DNA from: Streptomyces antibioticus
GTDB lineage: Bacteria > Actinomycetota > Actinomycetes > Streptomycetales > Streptomycetaceae
Direction of reading: 5' to 3'
Assembly (NCBI RefSeq): GCF_001514065.1
Contig: NZ_KQ948423.1
Coordinates: 705,717 to 769,716, forward strand
Length of the DNA stretch: 64,000 bases
The position numbers were made by a program, and so were the translations under genes. Positions 27,199 to 35,669 of this stretch are shown one piece after another (position 1 is the first letter of the stretch; each line of letters begins with the position of its first letter). A model generated the notes under the pieces. It saw only the letters and a program-made list of their open reading frames with translations. It had not been told where the DNA came from and made no database searches.

Positions 27199-27473
27199 AG
27201 AATTCCCCTTCAGGCAGGACCCGTTGACGTGGGGGGAACGGTCCCACCAGCAGAATCAGAAGCCCCGAGAGCCACGTTCGGCATCCTAAGGAAGCGCCGC
27301 ACCGCGGTTCCCGGTGATGCGGTCGCACGGCCGATCCGACTCGGAATCGTTATCGCCAAGATCACCTGCGAGCAGGGCTTATCGACAAATCCACCTGGCT
27401 GGTTCAGGGAGCATTCGCCGATAAGCCGCACTTCGGTACGGCACAAGTAGCCGCCCACCGCGATGGACTGAGG

Positions 27474-27941
27474 TCACGTCACCGCGACCGGTTCCGCCTC
27501 CCGTTGGCCGGCGCCGTCACCGACGGGTGTCTCCCAGTTCGGCTCCGGCTGCGCGGCGGTCGCGTCAGCCGCGCCCGCCTCCGGTTTCTGCCCGCGCCGG
27601 AACATGGCCGTCCCGCGCGCCAGGTCGTGTCCGATGGCCACCGCGTCGATGTCGGCCGAGGTCCAGTTCTGCCCCTCGCGCACGTCCGACCGGACCTTCA
27701 GCCGGCCCTGGACCACCACCGGATCCCCGACGTTCAGCGAGGCCGCCGCGTTCGTGGCGAGCTGCCGATTGGCCCACACGGTGAAGAAGTTGGTGTGCCC
27801 GTCCGTCCAGGCGCTCTTCTCGCGGTCCCAGTAGCGCTGGGTCACCGCCAGCCGGAACCGCGCCGACGGCCCGGCCGACAGCTCCCGGTACACCGGCTGC
27901 GTCGCGACGTTGCCCACCACGCACACGATCGTCTCGTTCAT
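27474..27941 (-). CDS. ssbB: Single-stranded DNA-binding protein, SsbB type
   Basis: Protein of 155 residues. OB-fold landmarks: 'VVGNVATQPVYRELSAGPSARFRLAVTQRYWDREKSAWTDGHTNFFTVWANRQLATNAAASLNVGDPVVVQGRLKV'. The C-terminal tail (about 115-155) is short and lacks the acidic DDxPF tip used by SsbA to recruit replication partners. Length and tail match the second streptomycete SSB, SsbB, linked to chromosome segregation during sporulation rather than bulk replication. Starts at ATG 27941. It lies on the same strand as, and downstream of, dynA-dynB after a 296-bp gap that contains a tandem repeat. Confidence 0.82.
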   Translation of the reverse strand: MNETIVCVVGNVATQPVYRELSAGPSARFRLAVTQRYWDREKSAWTDGHTNFFTVWANRQLATNAAASLNVGDPVVVQGRLKVRSDVREGQNWTSADIDAVAIGHDLARGTAMFRRGQKPEAGAADATAAQPEPNWETPVGDGAGQREAEPVAVT

Positions 27942-28172
27942 CTCGAACCCCTCCCTCGCCCGGCCGGCCCTCCGTACCGGGCGGATAGCGGACGGCGGAC
28001 ACGCCTACGGGCCCGTCCCGTACGGCTGCTGTGTCCGTCCCCTGTCCCGTCGACCGCGTCCGCCGCGATCGCCGTGGAGCCAGACTGCCTCCGCCGGGCC
28101 GAGCCCGCTGAGCGCTGTGGACCACCGTCCACCTGTGGAAAACCCCGCCACCCGAACGAGCGACCCACCCTC

Positions 28173-28262
28173 GGGAACCGGGCCCACCCGCCTCACCGCA
28201 CCCCGGCCTCCACCCTTGGGAACCGCCCCCACCCACCTCACCGCACCCCAGCCTCCACCCCC
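28173..28262. repeat. Tandem duplication of 45 bp at the 3' end of dynB
   Basis: Unit 1 (28173-28217) and unit 2 (28218-28262) both read GGGAACCG...CTCACCGCACCCC(A/G)GCCTCCACCC with a few differences. Unit 2 contains the last codons and stop of dynB (VEAGVR-stop on the minus strand); unit 1 repeats that end just downstream. The rest of 27942-28237 shows no gene I can support. Confidence 0.75.
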
Positions 28263-30229
28263 AGAACCCTCCCGTACTGCTCCCGAACCTCCCGGTACCG
28301 CAGCAACTCCGCCGCCAACGGATCCAGCACCCGGGCCCGCCCGCACCCGGCCGCCGCCTCCCGAAGCCGCCGCTCCGCCTCCATGCCGTACCGCCGCGCC
28401 GGCCCCCGCGCCGCGATCCGGCAGCTCCACTCCACCAGCGGACCGCCGATGATCCCGGCCACCATCAGCAGCACCGGCACCCCGAGGTTCGGTGCCATGA
28501 ACCCGACGATCTGCCCGACCAGCCACAGCCCGCCCACGATCTGAAGCAGCGTCATGGACGCCTGCGCGAGCACGGCCGCCGGCCACCACCCCGGCCGCGG
28601 CGGCCGCCCCGGCGGCAGTCCGGCCCGCGCCGCCAGCTCGTCCAGCGCCTCGGGCAGCCCCTGCGAGCCCCGTACGGCCGCCTCCCGCACCGCCTGCGCC
28701 CACGGCGCGGGCAGCCCGGCCGAGGCCCGGTCGGCGACGGTCCGCACCGCCTGCTCGACGCGCTGCCGCGCGGTCGCCTCCTCCTCGGCCTGCGCGCGCA
28801 ACGGCATCCGCCCGGTGACCGGTTCGAGCCGGTCCTGGTACCACCGCCACAGCCGCAGCCACGGCGTCCCGCACGCGCGATTGGCGTTGCGCAGCCAGGC
28901 CCGTTCGGCCGCCTCGCCCGCCGCCGTCGCGCCGACCGCGTCGGCGAGCCGTACGGCGAACTCGTCCCGCGCCTCCTCGCTCAGCCCGGTCCGCCGCCCG
29001 GTCGTGTACACGGGTCGCAGCCGCCACGCGGCGGCGTCCACGTCGGCGGAGATCCGGCGCGCGGCAGCCCCGCGCTCGGCCACGAACTGCCCGAGGGCCT
29101 CCCGCAGTTCACCCACGCCGTCGCCGGTGAGCGCGGACAGCGCGAGCACGGTCGCGCCCGGCTCGCCGTACTCCCCCAGCGCGATCCCGTCCTCGTCGAG
29201 GAGCCGCCGCAGGTCGTCGAGGACCTGCTCGGTGGCCTCGCCGGGCAGCCGGTCGATCTGGTTGAGGACGACGAACATGACCTCCGCGTGCCCCGCCATG
29301 GGCCGCAGATAGCGCTCGTGCAGCACCGCGTCCGCGTACTTCTCGGGATCGACGACCCAGATGACGGCATCGACCAGCGCCAGCACCCGGTCGACCTGCT
29401 CACGGTGCTGCACGGCCGCCGAGTCGTGATCGGGCAGGTCGACGAGGACCAGCCCGCGCAACTGCGCCTCCATCTCGGCGCTCTGCAGGGGCCGCCGCCG
29501 CAGCCGCGGCGGAATGCCGAGCCGCTCGATGAGCGAGGCCGACCCGTCGCTCCAGCTGCACGCGATGGGCGCGGCGGTGGTCGGCCGTCGTACGCCCGTC
29601 TCCGAGATGGTCACCCCGGCCAGCGCGTTGAACAGCTGCGACTTGCCGCTGCCGGTCGCGCCCGCGATGGCGACGACGGTGTGCTGCCCGGACAGCCTGC
29701 GCCGCGCGGCCGCCTCGTCGAGCACCCGGCCCGCCTCGGAGAGCGTCCGGCTGTCGAGCCGGGTACGGGAGAGCCCCACGAGCTCCCGCAGCGCGTCGAG
29801 CCGCGACCGCAGCGCCCCGTCGTACGCCAAGGGAGCGGCCACCGGCGCGCCGGCCCCCCGCGCCTCCACGACGGCCACCGGCGCACCCCCGGCGGTCTCG
29901 TTCACCCGCCGCGCGATCAGCCCGTCGTCCCAGGAGCCGGAGGCGTCCGTACGACCACGGGAGTCGTCCCTGCCGGCTTCCTCGGGCTCGACAGCTTCCA
30001 CGACTTCATCCGTCTCTACGGCGTCTACGGCGTCCATGGCGTCCACGGCTCCGTCCTCCACCGGCGCCCGGCCCCCGCCTCCGCCCTCGTCCCCGCTCCC
30101 GTCCCCACTCCCGTCCTCGGAAACGGTCTCCTCCGCGTGATCAGCAGGGCGAGCGGCGTGATCTGTGCGATCGGCGTGCTCGGTGTGATCGGTGTCATCG
30201 GTGTGGTCCTGGTCAGTGACGGCGGTCAC
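28238..30229 (-). CDS. dynB: Dynamin-like GTPase, membrane partner DynB
   Basis: Protein of 663 residues. The N-terminal ~95 residues are acidic and low complexity (DHTDDTDHTEHADRTDH, then Gly/Glu/Val). The G domain begins with P-loop 'GATGSGKSQLFNAL' near residue 188, then 'DLPDHDS' (G3) and 'NQID' (G4). Near the C-terminus two adjacent membrane segments (about 543-600; 'LAQASMTLLQIVGGLWLVGQIVGF' and 'VPVLLMVAGIIGGPLVEW') anchor it. In Streptomyces, two dynamin-like proteins encoded together stabilise sporulation FtsZ rings; DynB is the one with transmembrane segments. It starts GTG 30229, 3 nt after the stop of the upstream GTPase gene, so both are made together. The paralogue YfjP is the nearest generic annotation. 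Confidence 0.8.
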   Translation of the reverse strand: MTAVTDQDHTDDTDHTEHADRTDHAARPADHAEETVSEDGSGDGSGDEGGGGGRAPVEDGAVDAMDAVDAVETDEVVEAVEPEEAGRDDSRGRTDASGSWDDGLIARRVNETAGGAPVAVVEARGAGAPVAAPLAYDGALRSRLDALRELVGLSRTRLDSRTLSEAGRVLDEAAARRRLSGQHTVVAIAGATGSGKSQLFNALAGVTISETGVRRPTTAAPIACSWSDGSASLIERLGIPPRLRRRPLQSAEMEAQLRGLVLVDLPDHDSAAVQHREQVDRVLALVDAVIWVVDPEKYADAVLHERYLRPMAGHAEVMFVVLNQIDRLPGEATEQVLDDLRRLLDEDGIALGEYGEPGATVLALSALTGDGVGELREALGQFVAERGAAARRISADVDAAAWRLRPVYTTGRRTGLSEEARDEFAVRLADAVGATAAGEAAERAWLRNANRACGTPWLRLWRWYQDRLEPVTGRMPLRAQAEEEATARQRVEQAVRTVADRASAGLPAPWAQAVREAAVRGSQGLPEALDELAARAGLPPGRPPRPGWWPAAVLAQASMTLLQIVGGLWLVGQIVGFMAPNLGVPVLLMVAGIIGGPLVEWSCRIAARGPARRYGMEAERRLREAAAGCGRARVLDPLAAELLRYREVREQYGRVLGVEAGVR

Positions 30230-30232
30230 CGG

Positions 30233-31840
30233 TCACCTCTCCTTCTGCAGTACGGACAGCGCGGCGATGAGTTCGGCCTGGGGTTCGGGGTGTACGTCGA
30301 GCGCGTCGAGCGGCGCGAGACGGCGCTCGCGCTCGGCGTGCACGACCCGGTCCAGGTGCTCGCTGAGCAGCCGCCCGCCCCGGTCGCGCAACCGCAGCGC
30401 ACCGTGGGCGCCGAGGCGCTCGGCGAGGCCCTCACCGGCGGTCCGCGCGCGACGGCCGCCGAGCAGCGTGGTGGCGACGAGGGCGGCGATCACCTCGGGG
30501 TCGGGCGCGACACTCCGCTCCAGGTCGCGCACCTCTTCCTCGGCGTACTCCTCGAGCTCGCGCCGCCAGCGCCGTACGGCGAGCCCGATCCGGTGCTCGG
30601 GGGTCTCCAGTGCCGGGTCGCGGCCGGTGAGTTCCGGGGCGCCCGCAGCGGGTTCGCGCCGCCAGGCCTCGTCGACGCGTTCGTCGGCGGCGGTGACGGC
30701 GCACAGCAGGAGCGCGGCGAGGCTCTCCACGAGCGCGTCGAGGAGTTCCCCGGCGGTGCAGTCGAGCGGAAAGGCCCGCCACCGCTTCAAGGCGTCCCCG
30801 GCGAGCACGGCCCCCGCCTGCAAACGCCCCCGCACGCGCGCGTGCTCGCTGTCGTACGCCCCGTCGACGGCGGCGGTGAGCCGCAGGGCGGCGGCGTACT
30901 GGGCGGCGGCGGCGCCGGCCAGTTCGGGCATGCGGGCCTTGAGGGAGTCGAGGACGCCGTGCGCGGTGCGCGCGAGGGCGTGCTGCCGGGAGCCGGGGTC
31001 CTGGGCCTGGTGCACGAGCCAGGTCCTGAGCGGCGCGACGGCGGTGGCGGGGAGCAGTCCGCCGCCCCAGGCCGACTCGGGCAGCTCGGGCACGGTGAAG
31101 CGGGGTACGTCGCCGAGTCCCGCCTTGGTGAGCAGCGCGGCGTACTGGCGCGACACCTCGGAGACGACCTGGTGGGGCACCCGGTCGAGGACGGTCACGA
31201 GGGTGGCGTCGTACTCCTTGGCGGTGCGCAGCAGATGCCAGGGGACGGCGTCGGCGTAGCGGGCGGCGGTGGTCACCATGACCCAGATGTCGGCCGCGCA
31301 GATGAGTTCGGCGGCCAGGGTGCGGTTGTCGGCGACGAGGGAGTCGACGTCGGGGGCGTCGAGGAGGGCGAGGCCGGGCGGGAGGGTGTCGGCGGTCTCG
31401 ACGCGCAGCACGCGCGTGGGGTCCTCGCCGGGCAGCAACAGGTCGTCGCCGCCGTCCTGCTGGGGCACCCACACGCGCGTGAGGTCGGGCAGGACCCGCA
31501 TGCCGCTGAACCAGTGATGGTCCTCCGGATGGCACACGAGTACCGGGGTACGGGTCGTGGGGCGCAGCACGCCGGCCTCGCTGACCCGGCGTCCCACAAG
31601 GGAGTTGACGAGGGTCGACTTCCCGGCGCCGGTCGAACCCCCCACCACGGCCAGCAGGGGGGCTTCGGGTTGCCGCAACCGGGGCACCAAGTAGTCGTCG
31701 AGCTGGGCGAGCAGTTCGTCGCGGTTGGCACGCGCGCGTGGAGCCCCTGGGAGGGGCAGCGGGAAGCGTGCGGCGGCGACACGGTCGCGCAGGGCGGAGA
31801 GTGCGTCGAGCAGCTGAGGCCGTACGTCCAAGGTCACCAC
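30233..31840 (-). CDS. dynA: Dynamin-like GTPase, DynA
   Basis: Protein of 535 residues. P-loop '[17 protein letters not shown]' at about 67-83, switch '[10 protein letters not shown]', G3 'LLDAPDVDS' and a G4-like 'TVLDRVP'. The C-terminal part is a long helical bundle (stalk-like) with no clear membrane helix. Start chosen at GTG 31840 ([10 protein letters not shown]); GTG 31837 is equally possible, and the longer frame upstream has no coding character. It is the first gene of a two-gene operon with dynB and is expected to act with it at sporulation septa. Identification rests on family, pairing, and neighbourhood (ssbB, chaplins); not tested. Confidence 0.78.
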   Translation of the reverse strand: MVTLDVRPQLLDALSALRDRVAAARFPLPLPGAPRARANRDELLAQLDDYLVPRLRQPEAPLLAVVGGSTGAGKSTLVNSLVGRRVSEAGVLRPTTRTPVLVCHPEDHHWFSGMRVLPDLTRVWVPQQDGGDDLLLPGEDPTRVLRVETADTLPPGLALLDAPDVDSLVADNRTLAAELICAADIWVMVTTAARYADAVPWHLLRTAKEYDATLVTVLDRVPHQVVSEVSRQYAALLTKAGLGDVPRFTVPELPESAWGGGLLPATAVAPLRTWLVHQAQDPGSRQHALARTAHGVLDSLKARMPELAGAAAAQYAAALRLTAAVDGAYDSEHARVRGRLQAGAVLAGDALKRWRAFPLDCTAGELLDALVESLAALLLCAVTAADERVDEAWRREPAAGAPELTGRDPALETPEHRIGLAVRRWRRELEEYAEEEVRDLERSVAPDPEVIAALVATTLLGGRRARTAGEGLAERLGAHGALRLRDRGGRLLSEHLDRVVHAERERRLAPLDALDVHPEPQAELIAALSVLQKER

Positions 31841-32160
31841 ATGCGAAGAATGCCCAATTTTAGGGGATTTCTGAAGCATATGAGCATGTCTGCGCGCCGA
31901 CAGGACACAAGGGACGGAAGGGGTGACCGGGACAACGGCATAGTCCAGGCATAACGAGTACACAACACCCGTGGCGTGAGACGCCAAAAGCGATGCACGA
32001 TTCGTACCTGCCTGCGATTATCAGGACCGCTTCACCGAACCTCCACATCGAGCCACGGAGGCGAAGCAACAGGGACAAGGATCCGGGAGCCCTATCCTTG
32101 TCCCCGGCAACGTCACGGATCAGCCCACACCCGGGCACCAGACACGAGGCCACCACACCG
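31841..32160. other. Intergenic region between dynA and tRNA-Arg
   Basis: This 320-bp gene-free stretch is divergent on the two sides (dynA leftward, tRNA rightward), so it must carry both promoters. It is AT-richer than its neighbours around 31850-32040. No clear consensus -10/-35 pair could be fixed for either direction. It contains the perfect hairpin at 32072-32104. Confidence 0.5.
32072..32104. repeat. Perfect 11-bp inverted repeat upstream of tRNA-Arg
   Basis: GGGACAAGGAT (32072-32082) pairs with ATCCTTGTCCC (32094-32104) around an 11-nt loop, 57 bp before the tRNA. There is no U-run, so it may be an operator or a transcript structure rather than a terminator. Confidence 0.6.
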
Positions 32161-32233
32161 GCCCCCGTAGCTCAGTGGATAGAGCAGGCGCCTTCTAAGC
32201 GCTTGGCCGCAGGTTCGAGTCCTGCCGGGGGCG
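32161..32233 (+). tRNA. tRNA-Arg (anticodon UCU)
   Basis: The full cloverleaf can be drawn. Acceptor GCCCCCG/CGGGGGC (32161-32167 and 32226-32232), D stem GCTC/GAGC, anticodon stem GGCGC/GCGCT with loop CTTCTAA giving TCT at 32194-32196, and T arm GCAGG-TTCGAGT-CCTGC. Discriminator base G at 32233; CCA is not fully encoded (CGCC follows). It reads AGA codons, which are rare at this GC content. No integration is seen here, although tRNA 3' ends are the usual AICE targets. Confidence 0.96.
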
Positions 32234-32242
32234 CCCACGCTC

Positions 32243-32267
32243 CGCCCTCCCTCGGGAGGGCGTTTTT
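32243..32267 (+). terminator. Rho-independent terminator after tRNA-Arg
   Basis: CGCCCTCCC (32243-32251), loop TC, GGGAGGGCG (32254-32262), then TTTTT. A textbook intrinsic terminator, 10 bp after the tRNA. It lies just before the convergent DUF2087 gene. Confidence 0.9.
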
Positions 32268-32272
32268 GCTGT

Positions 32273-32869
32273 TCAAACCACGAAGGCCACCCGCCGGTAA
32301 ATCCCCTCGCTCCGCCGCAGATGCTGCAAGTCCACTAGGTAGCGCCGGAGCGTCACATGGTCGGTGTCGCCGTCCTCGCACCAGGCCCGGAGCTTCTCGT
32401 TGACCGTCCGTTCCGGGTAGTCGACGCCCGGTTCGAAGGTCTGCTCGGCGATGTGTTTAAGCACCAGCTTCTTACGGGTCCACTGCGCCGGCAGGCGCAC
32501 GAGGCGGCCGTCCCGTACGAAGGTCCGCAGGAGCTGGTCGGTGTTCTCGTCGCCCGACCCCGCAGTCCCGGTCCCGGCGGCCTGCGTCGCCTTCTCCCGG
32601 TCCGCGCGCGCGTACCGGCGGAACAGGTCGTAGGCGACGACCAGCCGGGAGTCGGACTCGGACTCTGACTCGGACTCGCCCCCGTCGTCGTCCGCCGCCG
32701 TCACCACCCCCTGCTCGCGCAGCTTCAGCAGGGCGAGCGTCGTTTCCTTCGCGGGCACTCCGGCCGCCCGGGCGGCCTCCTCCGGGGTACCGGCCCCCAG
32801 CGCGACCGCGGCGAAGACCCGCACCCGGTTCTCGTCGGTGAACAGCCGGATGAGTCGCTCGGTAGCCAT
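32273..32869 (-). CDS. DUF2087 protein with N-terminal helix-turn-helix
   Basis: Protein of 198 residues, ATG 32869. The N-terminal ~60 residues look like an ArsR-type winged helix (LIRLFTDENRVRVFAAVALGAGTPEEAARAAGVPAKETTLALLKLREQGVV). A linker with SESESESDS follows. The C-terminal domain, 'RLPAQWTRKKLVLKHIAEQTFEPGVDYPERTVNEKLRAWCEDGDTDHVTLRRYLVDLQHLRRSEGIYRRV', is the DUF2087 signature. Such proteins are probable transcription regulators of unknown target. The Ser/Glu/Asp run is likely a flexible, phosphorylatable hinge. Convergent with the tRNA. Confidence 0.82.
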   Translation of the reverse strand: MATERLIRLFTDENRVRVFAAVALGAGTPEEAARAAGVPAKETTLALLKLREQGVVTAADDDGGESESESESDSRLVVAYDLFRRYARADREKATQAAGTGTAGSGDENTDQLLRTFVRDGRLVRLPAQWTRKKLVLKHIAEQTFEPGVDYPERTVNEKLRAWCEDGDTDHVTLRRYLVDLQHLRRSEGIYRRVAFVV

Positions 32870-32980
32870 GCCGGGAGGCTAGTGGAGGGCCCGCACCGCG
32901 GCTAAGGGATTTTCCGCCCTTCCCTCCAGGTGCACTCCAGGCGCCCCTCTGTTCAAAAAGGGTGATCCGCACATGATCGC

Positions 32981-33008
32981 CGTTACCAGTGGTGAGCGGC
33001 CGCGTTGA
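32981..33008 (+). promoter_or_regulatory. Sigma-BldN-like promoter of chpG
   Basis: CGTTAC (32981-32986), 16-nt spacer, CGTTGA (33003-33008). This matches the sigma-BldN consensus I know (CGTnAC ... CGTTGA) and lies 61 bp before the chaplin start, a fitting distance for an aerial-hypha gene. Confidence 0.7.
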
Positions 33009-33068
33009 ACGGGAAGTGCGGTGGCGCGTCCTGCTGCCGCGCGGTCATCGATCCAAAAGGAGAACGTG

Positions 33069-33353
33069 ATGTCTCGCATCGCGAAGGCTGCCGGAGTCGC
33101 GCTCGGCGCCGGTGCCGTGGCGCTCAGCGGCGCCGGTCTGGCCATGGCGGACGCGGGCGCCCACGGTGAGGCTGTCGGCTCGCCGGGCGTCCTGTCGGGC
33201 AACCTCGTCCAGGTCCCGGTCCACGTTCCGGTCAACGTGTGCGGCAACACCGCCAACCTGATCGGTCTGCTGAACCCGGCGTTCGGCAACACCTGCGCCA
33301 ACGTCAGCGACGGTCACGACGACAAGAGCGGCGGCTACGGCTACGGCGACTGA
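33069..33353 (+). CDS. chpG: Short chaplin, ChpG-like
   Basis: Protein of 94 residues; ATG 33069 after AAGGAG. A signal peptide ends near LAMA-DAGA (about residue 28). One chaplin domain follows: 'GSPGVLSGNLVQVPVHVPVNVCGNTANLIGLLNPAFGNTC', with the two conserved cysteines. A short Gly/Tyr tail (DKSGGYGYGD) extends beyond the domain, as in ChpG. Chaplins are secreted, assemble into amyloid fibres at the air interface and let aerial hyphae emerge. The sigma-BldN-like promoter is upstream and a terminator downstream. Name based on length and neighbourhood (adjacent to melC). Confidence 0.88.
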   Translation: MSRIAKAAGVALGAGAVALSGAGLAMADAGAHGEAVGSPGVLSGNLVQVPVHVPVNVCGNTANLIGLLNPAFGNTCANVSDGHDDKSGGYGYGD

Positions 33354-33370
33354 CGTCCCGTCCGTACCGA

Positions 33371-33405
33371 AGAGCCCCGGCACTCCGAGCGCCGGGGCTC
33401 TTCCC
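33371..33405 (+). terminator. Terminator after chpG
   Basis: AGAGCCCCGGC (33371-33381) pairs with GCCGGGGCTCT (33391-33401) around a 9-nt loop, followed by TCCCC. Because it also lies just past the end of the convergent melC2 gene (stop at 33424), it may serve both directions. Confidence 0.75.
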
Positions 33406-33423
33406 CTGTGCCGGGGCAAGGAC

Positions 33424-34290
33424 TCACGCGTACCGATAGATGCCGCCGACGTCCTCCAGCGAGTCCGGCGTCACGTCCCACGGCGGCAGCTTCTCGTGCC
33501 GCGCCACGATCCGCCGGTACTGCGCACTGCCCGGCTGCGCCGGCTTCGCGGGCAGATAGCGGGCGCCGGGATGCCGGCGCTGCCAGCGGGACCACTGGAG
33601 GTCGACGAAGGCGTGGTGCAGCCAGAACACCGGGTCGTTGACGGACGCGCCGCCGACCATGACACCGCCGACCCAGCGGTGCACCCGGTTGTGATTGCGC
33701 CAGGCGGCGGAGCCCCGTCCGCTCCCCCACCCCTCCAGCCGGTTGCGGAACCCCTTCGCCGCCGTCGAGTCCCACGGCGAGACGTCGTAGACCGGGTCGG
33801 CCAGCGCCGACTCCAGCTCGGCCTTGGTCGGCAGCTCGATCGGGTCGCGGGCGCGGCCGAGGTCCCGGGTGAGGAACTCCCCGTCCGTGACGCCCTCCTT
33901 GATGGTCCAGTTGCCCGTCGCGTAGGCGAACGGCCCGGTCGTCACCTGCCGGTCCGAGCGCCGTCCGGTGCCGCCGAGCAGGTCCGCGGTCCAGGGCCCG
34001 GCACCGGCCTTGCGGTCCTTGGTCCAGTCCCAGTACGGCACCGTGACCGACGCGTCGACCCGGCGCAGCGCCCGCTCCAGGTCCAGCAGGAACCGGCGGT
34101 GCCAGGGCAGGAACGACGGCGCCATGTGGGCCGTACGGAGTCCGCCCTCGCCGTCGGTGACGTAGTAGTCGATGTGCATCCGTACGAACTCGTCGTACTC
34201 GCCGCGCCGTTTGATCTCCAGCATCGCCTTCACGAAGCGCCGCTTCTCCGCGCTCGTGAGCGTGCTCGCGTCCTTACGGACGTACACCAT
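33424..34290 (-). CDS. melC2: Tyrosinase MelC2 (copper monooxygenase)
   Basis: Protein of 288 residues. CuA ligands H39 (in RMHIDYY), H55 (TAHMAPS) and H64 (LPWHRRF) are in canonical spacing; CuB ligands are the two histidines of 'NHNRVHRWVGG' and the His of 'FWLHHAFVDLQW'. It oxidises tyrosine and catechols to quinones, giving melanin outside the cell. It has no signal peptide of its own and is exported with MelC1. The start is ATG 34290, with GGGGGGA ahead; its start lies inside the end of melC1, so translation is coupled. Confidence 0.95.
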   Translation of the reverse strand: MVYVRKDASTLTSAEKRRFVKAMLEIKRRGEYDEFVRMHIDYYVTDGEGGLRTAHMAPSFLPWHRRFLLDLERALRRVDASVTVPYWDWTKDRKAGAGPWTADLLGGTGRRSDRQVTTGPFAYATGNWTIKEGVTDGEFLTRDLGRARDPIELPTKAELESALADPVYDVSPWDSTAAKGFRNRLEGWGSGRGSAAWRNHNRVHRWVGGVMVGGASVNDPVFWLHHAFVDLQWSRWQRRHPGARYLPAKPAQPGSAQYRRIVARHEKLPPWDVTPDSLEDVGGIYRYA

Positions 34291-34789
34291 GGTGTCCCCC
34301 CATGCCATCCATCTCCCCCGTGGTTCCCGTGTGTCCCATGGGTGTCTCGCGCAGTTGCTGTCCCGGCCCCAGTTCGTCGACGGCTGCGCGGGCCGCTTCG
34401 AGCGGGGTGTCGTACGACCGGTAGTGGTCGACCATGCTCAGCCAGGTGCCGTCGGCGCGGCGCATCAGCTCCAGTTGGCGGCCGTCGACGGTGACATGCC
34501 AGGAGTCGGCGCCGAAGTCGCGGCCCGCGGTGGTCTTGATGCCGCGGATGTGGCGGCCGCGGTAGGTCTCGTCGAAGGCGACCTCGCCGGGGTCGTCGGC
34601 GCCGCGCGGTGGCCGGGAGGCGGCGACGAGCGGCGCGAGCGCCAGGGCCCCGGCCGCGGCGAACAGCCCGCGCAGGACGTCCCGTCGGCCGCTCCCGCTC
34701 CGTACGACGTCCGGCACTCGGCCGGGTCTGGCCTGGCCGTCCAGGGCACCCGCGACTCCGCTCGTCACTCCACCGACACTCACGACCAT
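34274..34789 (-). CDS. melC1: Apotyrosinase chaperone MelC1 (Tat-secreted)
   Basis: Protein of 171 residues, ATG 34789 behind GGGAGGAG. A twin-arginine signal is present: 'SGRRDVLRGLFAAAGALALAPLVAASRP' (about residues 33-60), preceded by an unusually long 32-residue N-region. The body contains 'FDETYRGRHIRGIKTT...WHVTVDGRQLELMRRADGTWLSMVDHYRSYDTPLEAARAAVDEL', the MelC1 family core that delivers copper to MelC2 and carries it through the Tat pathway. The C-terminal HTGTT/His-Met region may hold copper. It overlaps melC2 by 17 nt. Confidence 0.94.
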   Translation of the reverse strand: MVVSVGGVTSGVAGALDGQARPGRVPDVVRSGSGRRDVLRGLFAAAGALALAPLVAASRPPRGADDPGEVAFDETYRGRHIRGIKTTAGRDFGADSWHVTVDGRQLELMRRADGTWLSMVDHYRSYDTPLEAARAAVDELGPGQQLRETPMGHTGTTGEMDGMGGHHGVRP

Positions 34790-34916
34790 CCTGTGCTCCT
34801 CCCGGTTCGGTAGATCCGTAGCGGTAACCGAGAAGGAGCCCGGACGGTCACCGTCCGATGGTCCGGACGGAGCCGTGCGGGCTCCCGAAGTGGGCGCGGG
34901 CGGGCGCGGGCCGTGT

Positions 34917-35432
34917 CTACAGTCCGGGTCCGGCGACCAGGTTCGCGGCCGGCACGGTCTGCAGCACCGGGGTGAGCACGCCCACCTGGGGCAGCTTCGG
35001 CTCGGGGAGGCCGAAGTTGTCGGCGTTCGGCGCGGTCAGCGGGGCGTCGACGGACAGGCCGGGGGCCAGCGTGCGCAGGTCGGAGGCGGGGGCGCCGACG
35101 CCGACGTGGTCGAAGTCGTCGCCGAGGATGTGCGGCAGCGGCGCGTGCACACCGGCGCCGGGCAGTCCGCCGGTGACCGGCAGCTGCGGGATGACCCGCT
35201 CGGGCAGGAGCCGTCCCTCGACGTACTGCGGGCCCTCGGGGGCGCCGGGCATCGGCAGCGGGATCTCGCCGCCGAGCTTGGGCAGTTCCACGTTGAGGGA
35301 CTTCTCGACGCCGTCCAGCGGCACCGGGACGGGGACCGTGTCCACCGCTGCGGCGGGGGTCGCGGCGGCGCCCACCGCGGCAGCGACGCCCGTGATGACG
35401 GCGGCAAGGGTTCGGCGGGTGGTCGGCTTCAT
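34917..35432 (-). CDS. Secreted protein of unknown function, Pro/Leu-rich
   Basis: Protein of 171 residues. A signal peptide is clear (KPTTRRTLAAVITGVAAAVGAAATPAAA, cleavage near AAA-VDT). The mature part has no cysteines and is rich in Pro, Leu and Val ('VPVPLDGVEKSLNVELPKLGGEIPLPMPG', 'LTPVLQTVPAANLV'). No domain recognised. The start was put at ATG 35432; GTG 35441 is the other candidate, and AAAGGGA serves either. It is one of several small exported proteins in the chaplin neighbourhood, so a coat role is possible but unproven. Confidence 0.7.
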   Translation of the reverse strand: MKPTTRRTLAAVITGVAAAVGAAATPAAAVDTVPVPVPLDGVEKSLNVELPKLGGEIPLPMPGAPEGPQYVEGRLLPERVIPQLPVTGGLPGAGVHAPLPHILGDDFDHVGVGAPASDLRTLAPGLSVDAPLTAPNADNFGLPEPKLPQVGVLTPVLQTVPAANLVAGPGL

Positions 35433-35669
35433 CTCAGGCACGGTCCCTTTCAGGGTTCAGCGGTCTCAACGTCCGTACCGCGTAACGATCCTGACCCGGT
35501 CACCAGCGCAAGATTCCCCCGGCTGCCGCAGTAGTACGACGGCTCCATAGGCTGAATATCAGTGGGGCGAAAAGTCAGCTCGTCCGTAAAACCCACCGGC
35601 GGGCCGGGTCGACACCCTGAGGGGCCGAGGCCCGGTCGCGCCGCCTCGGCCCCTCGTCACCCGGCCTTC

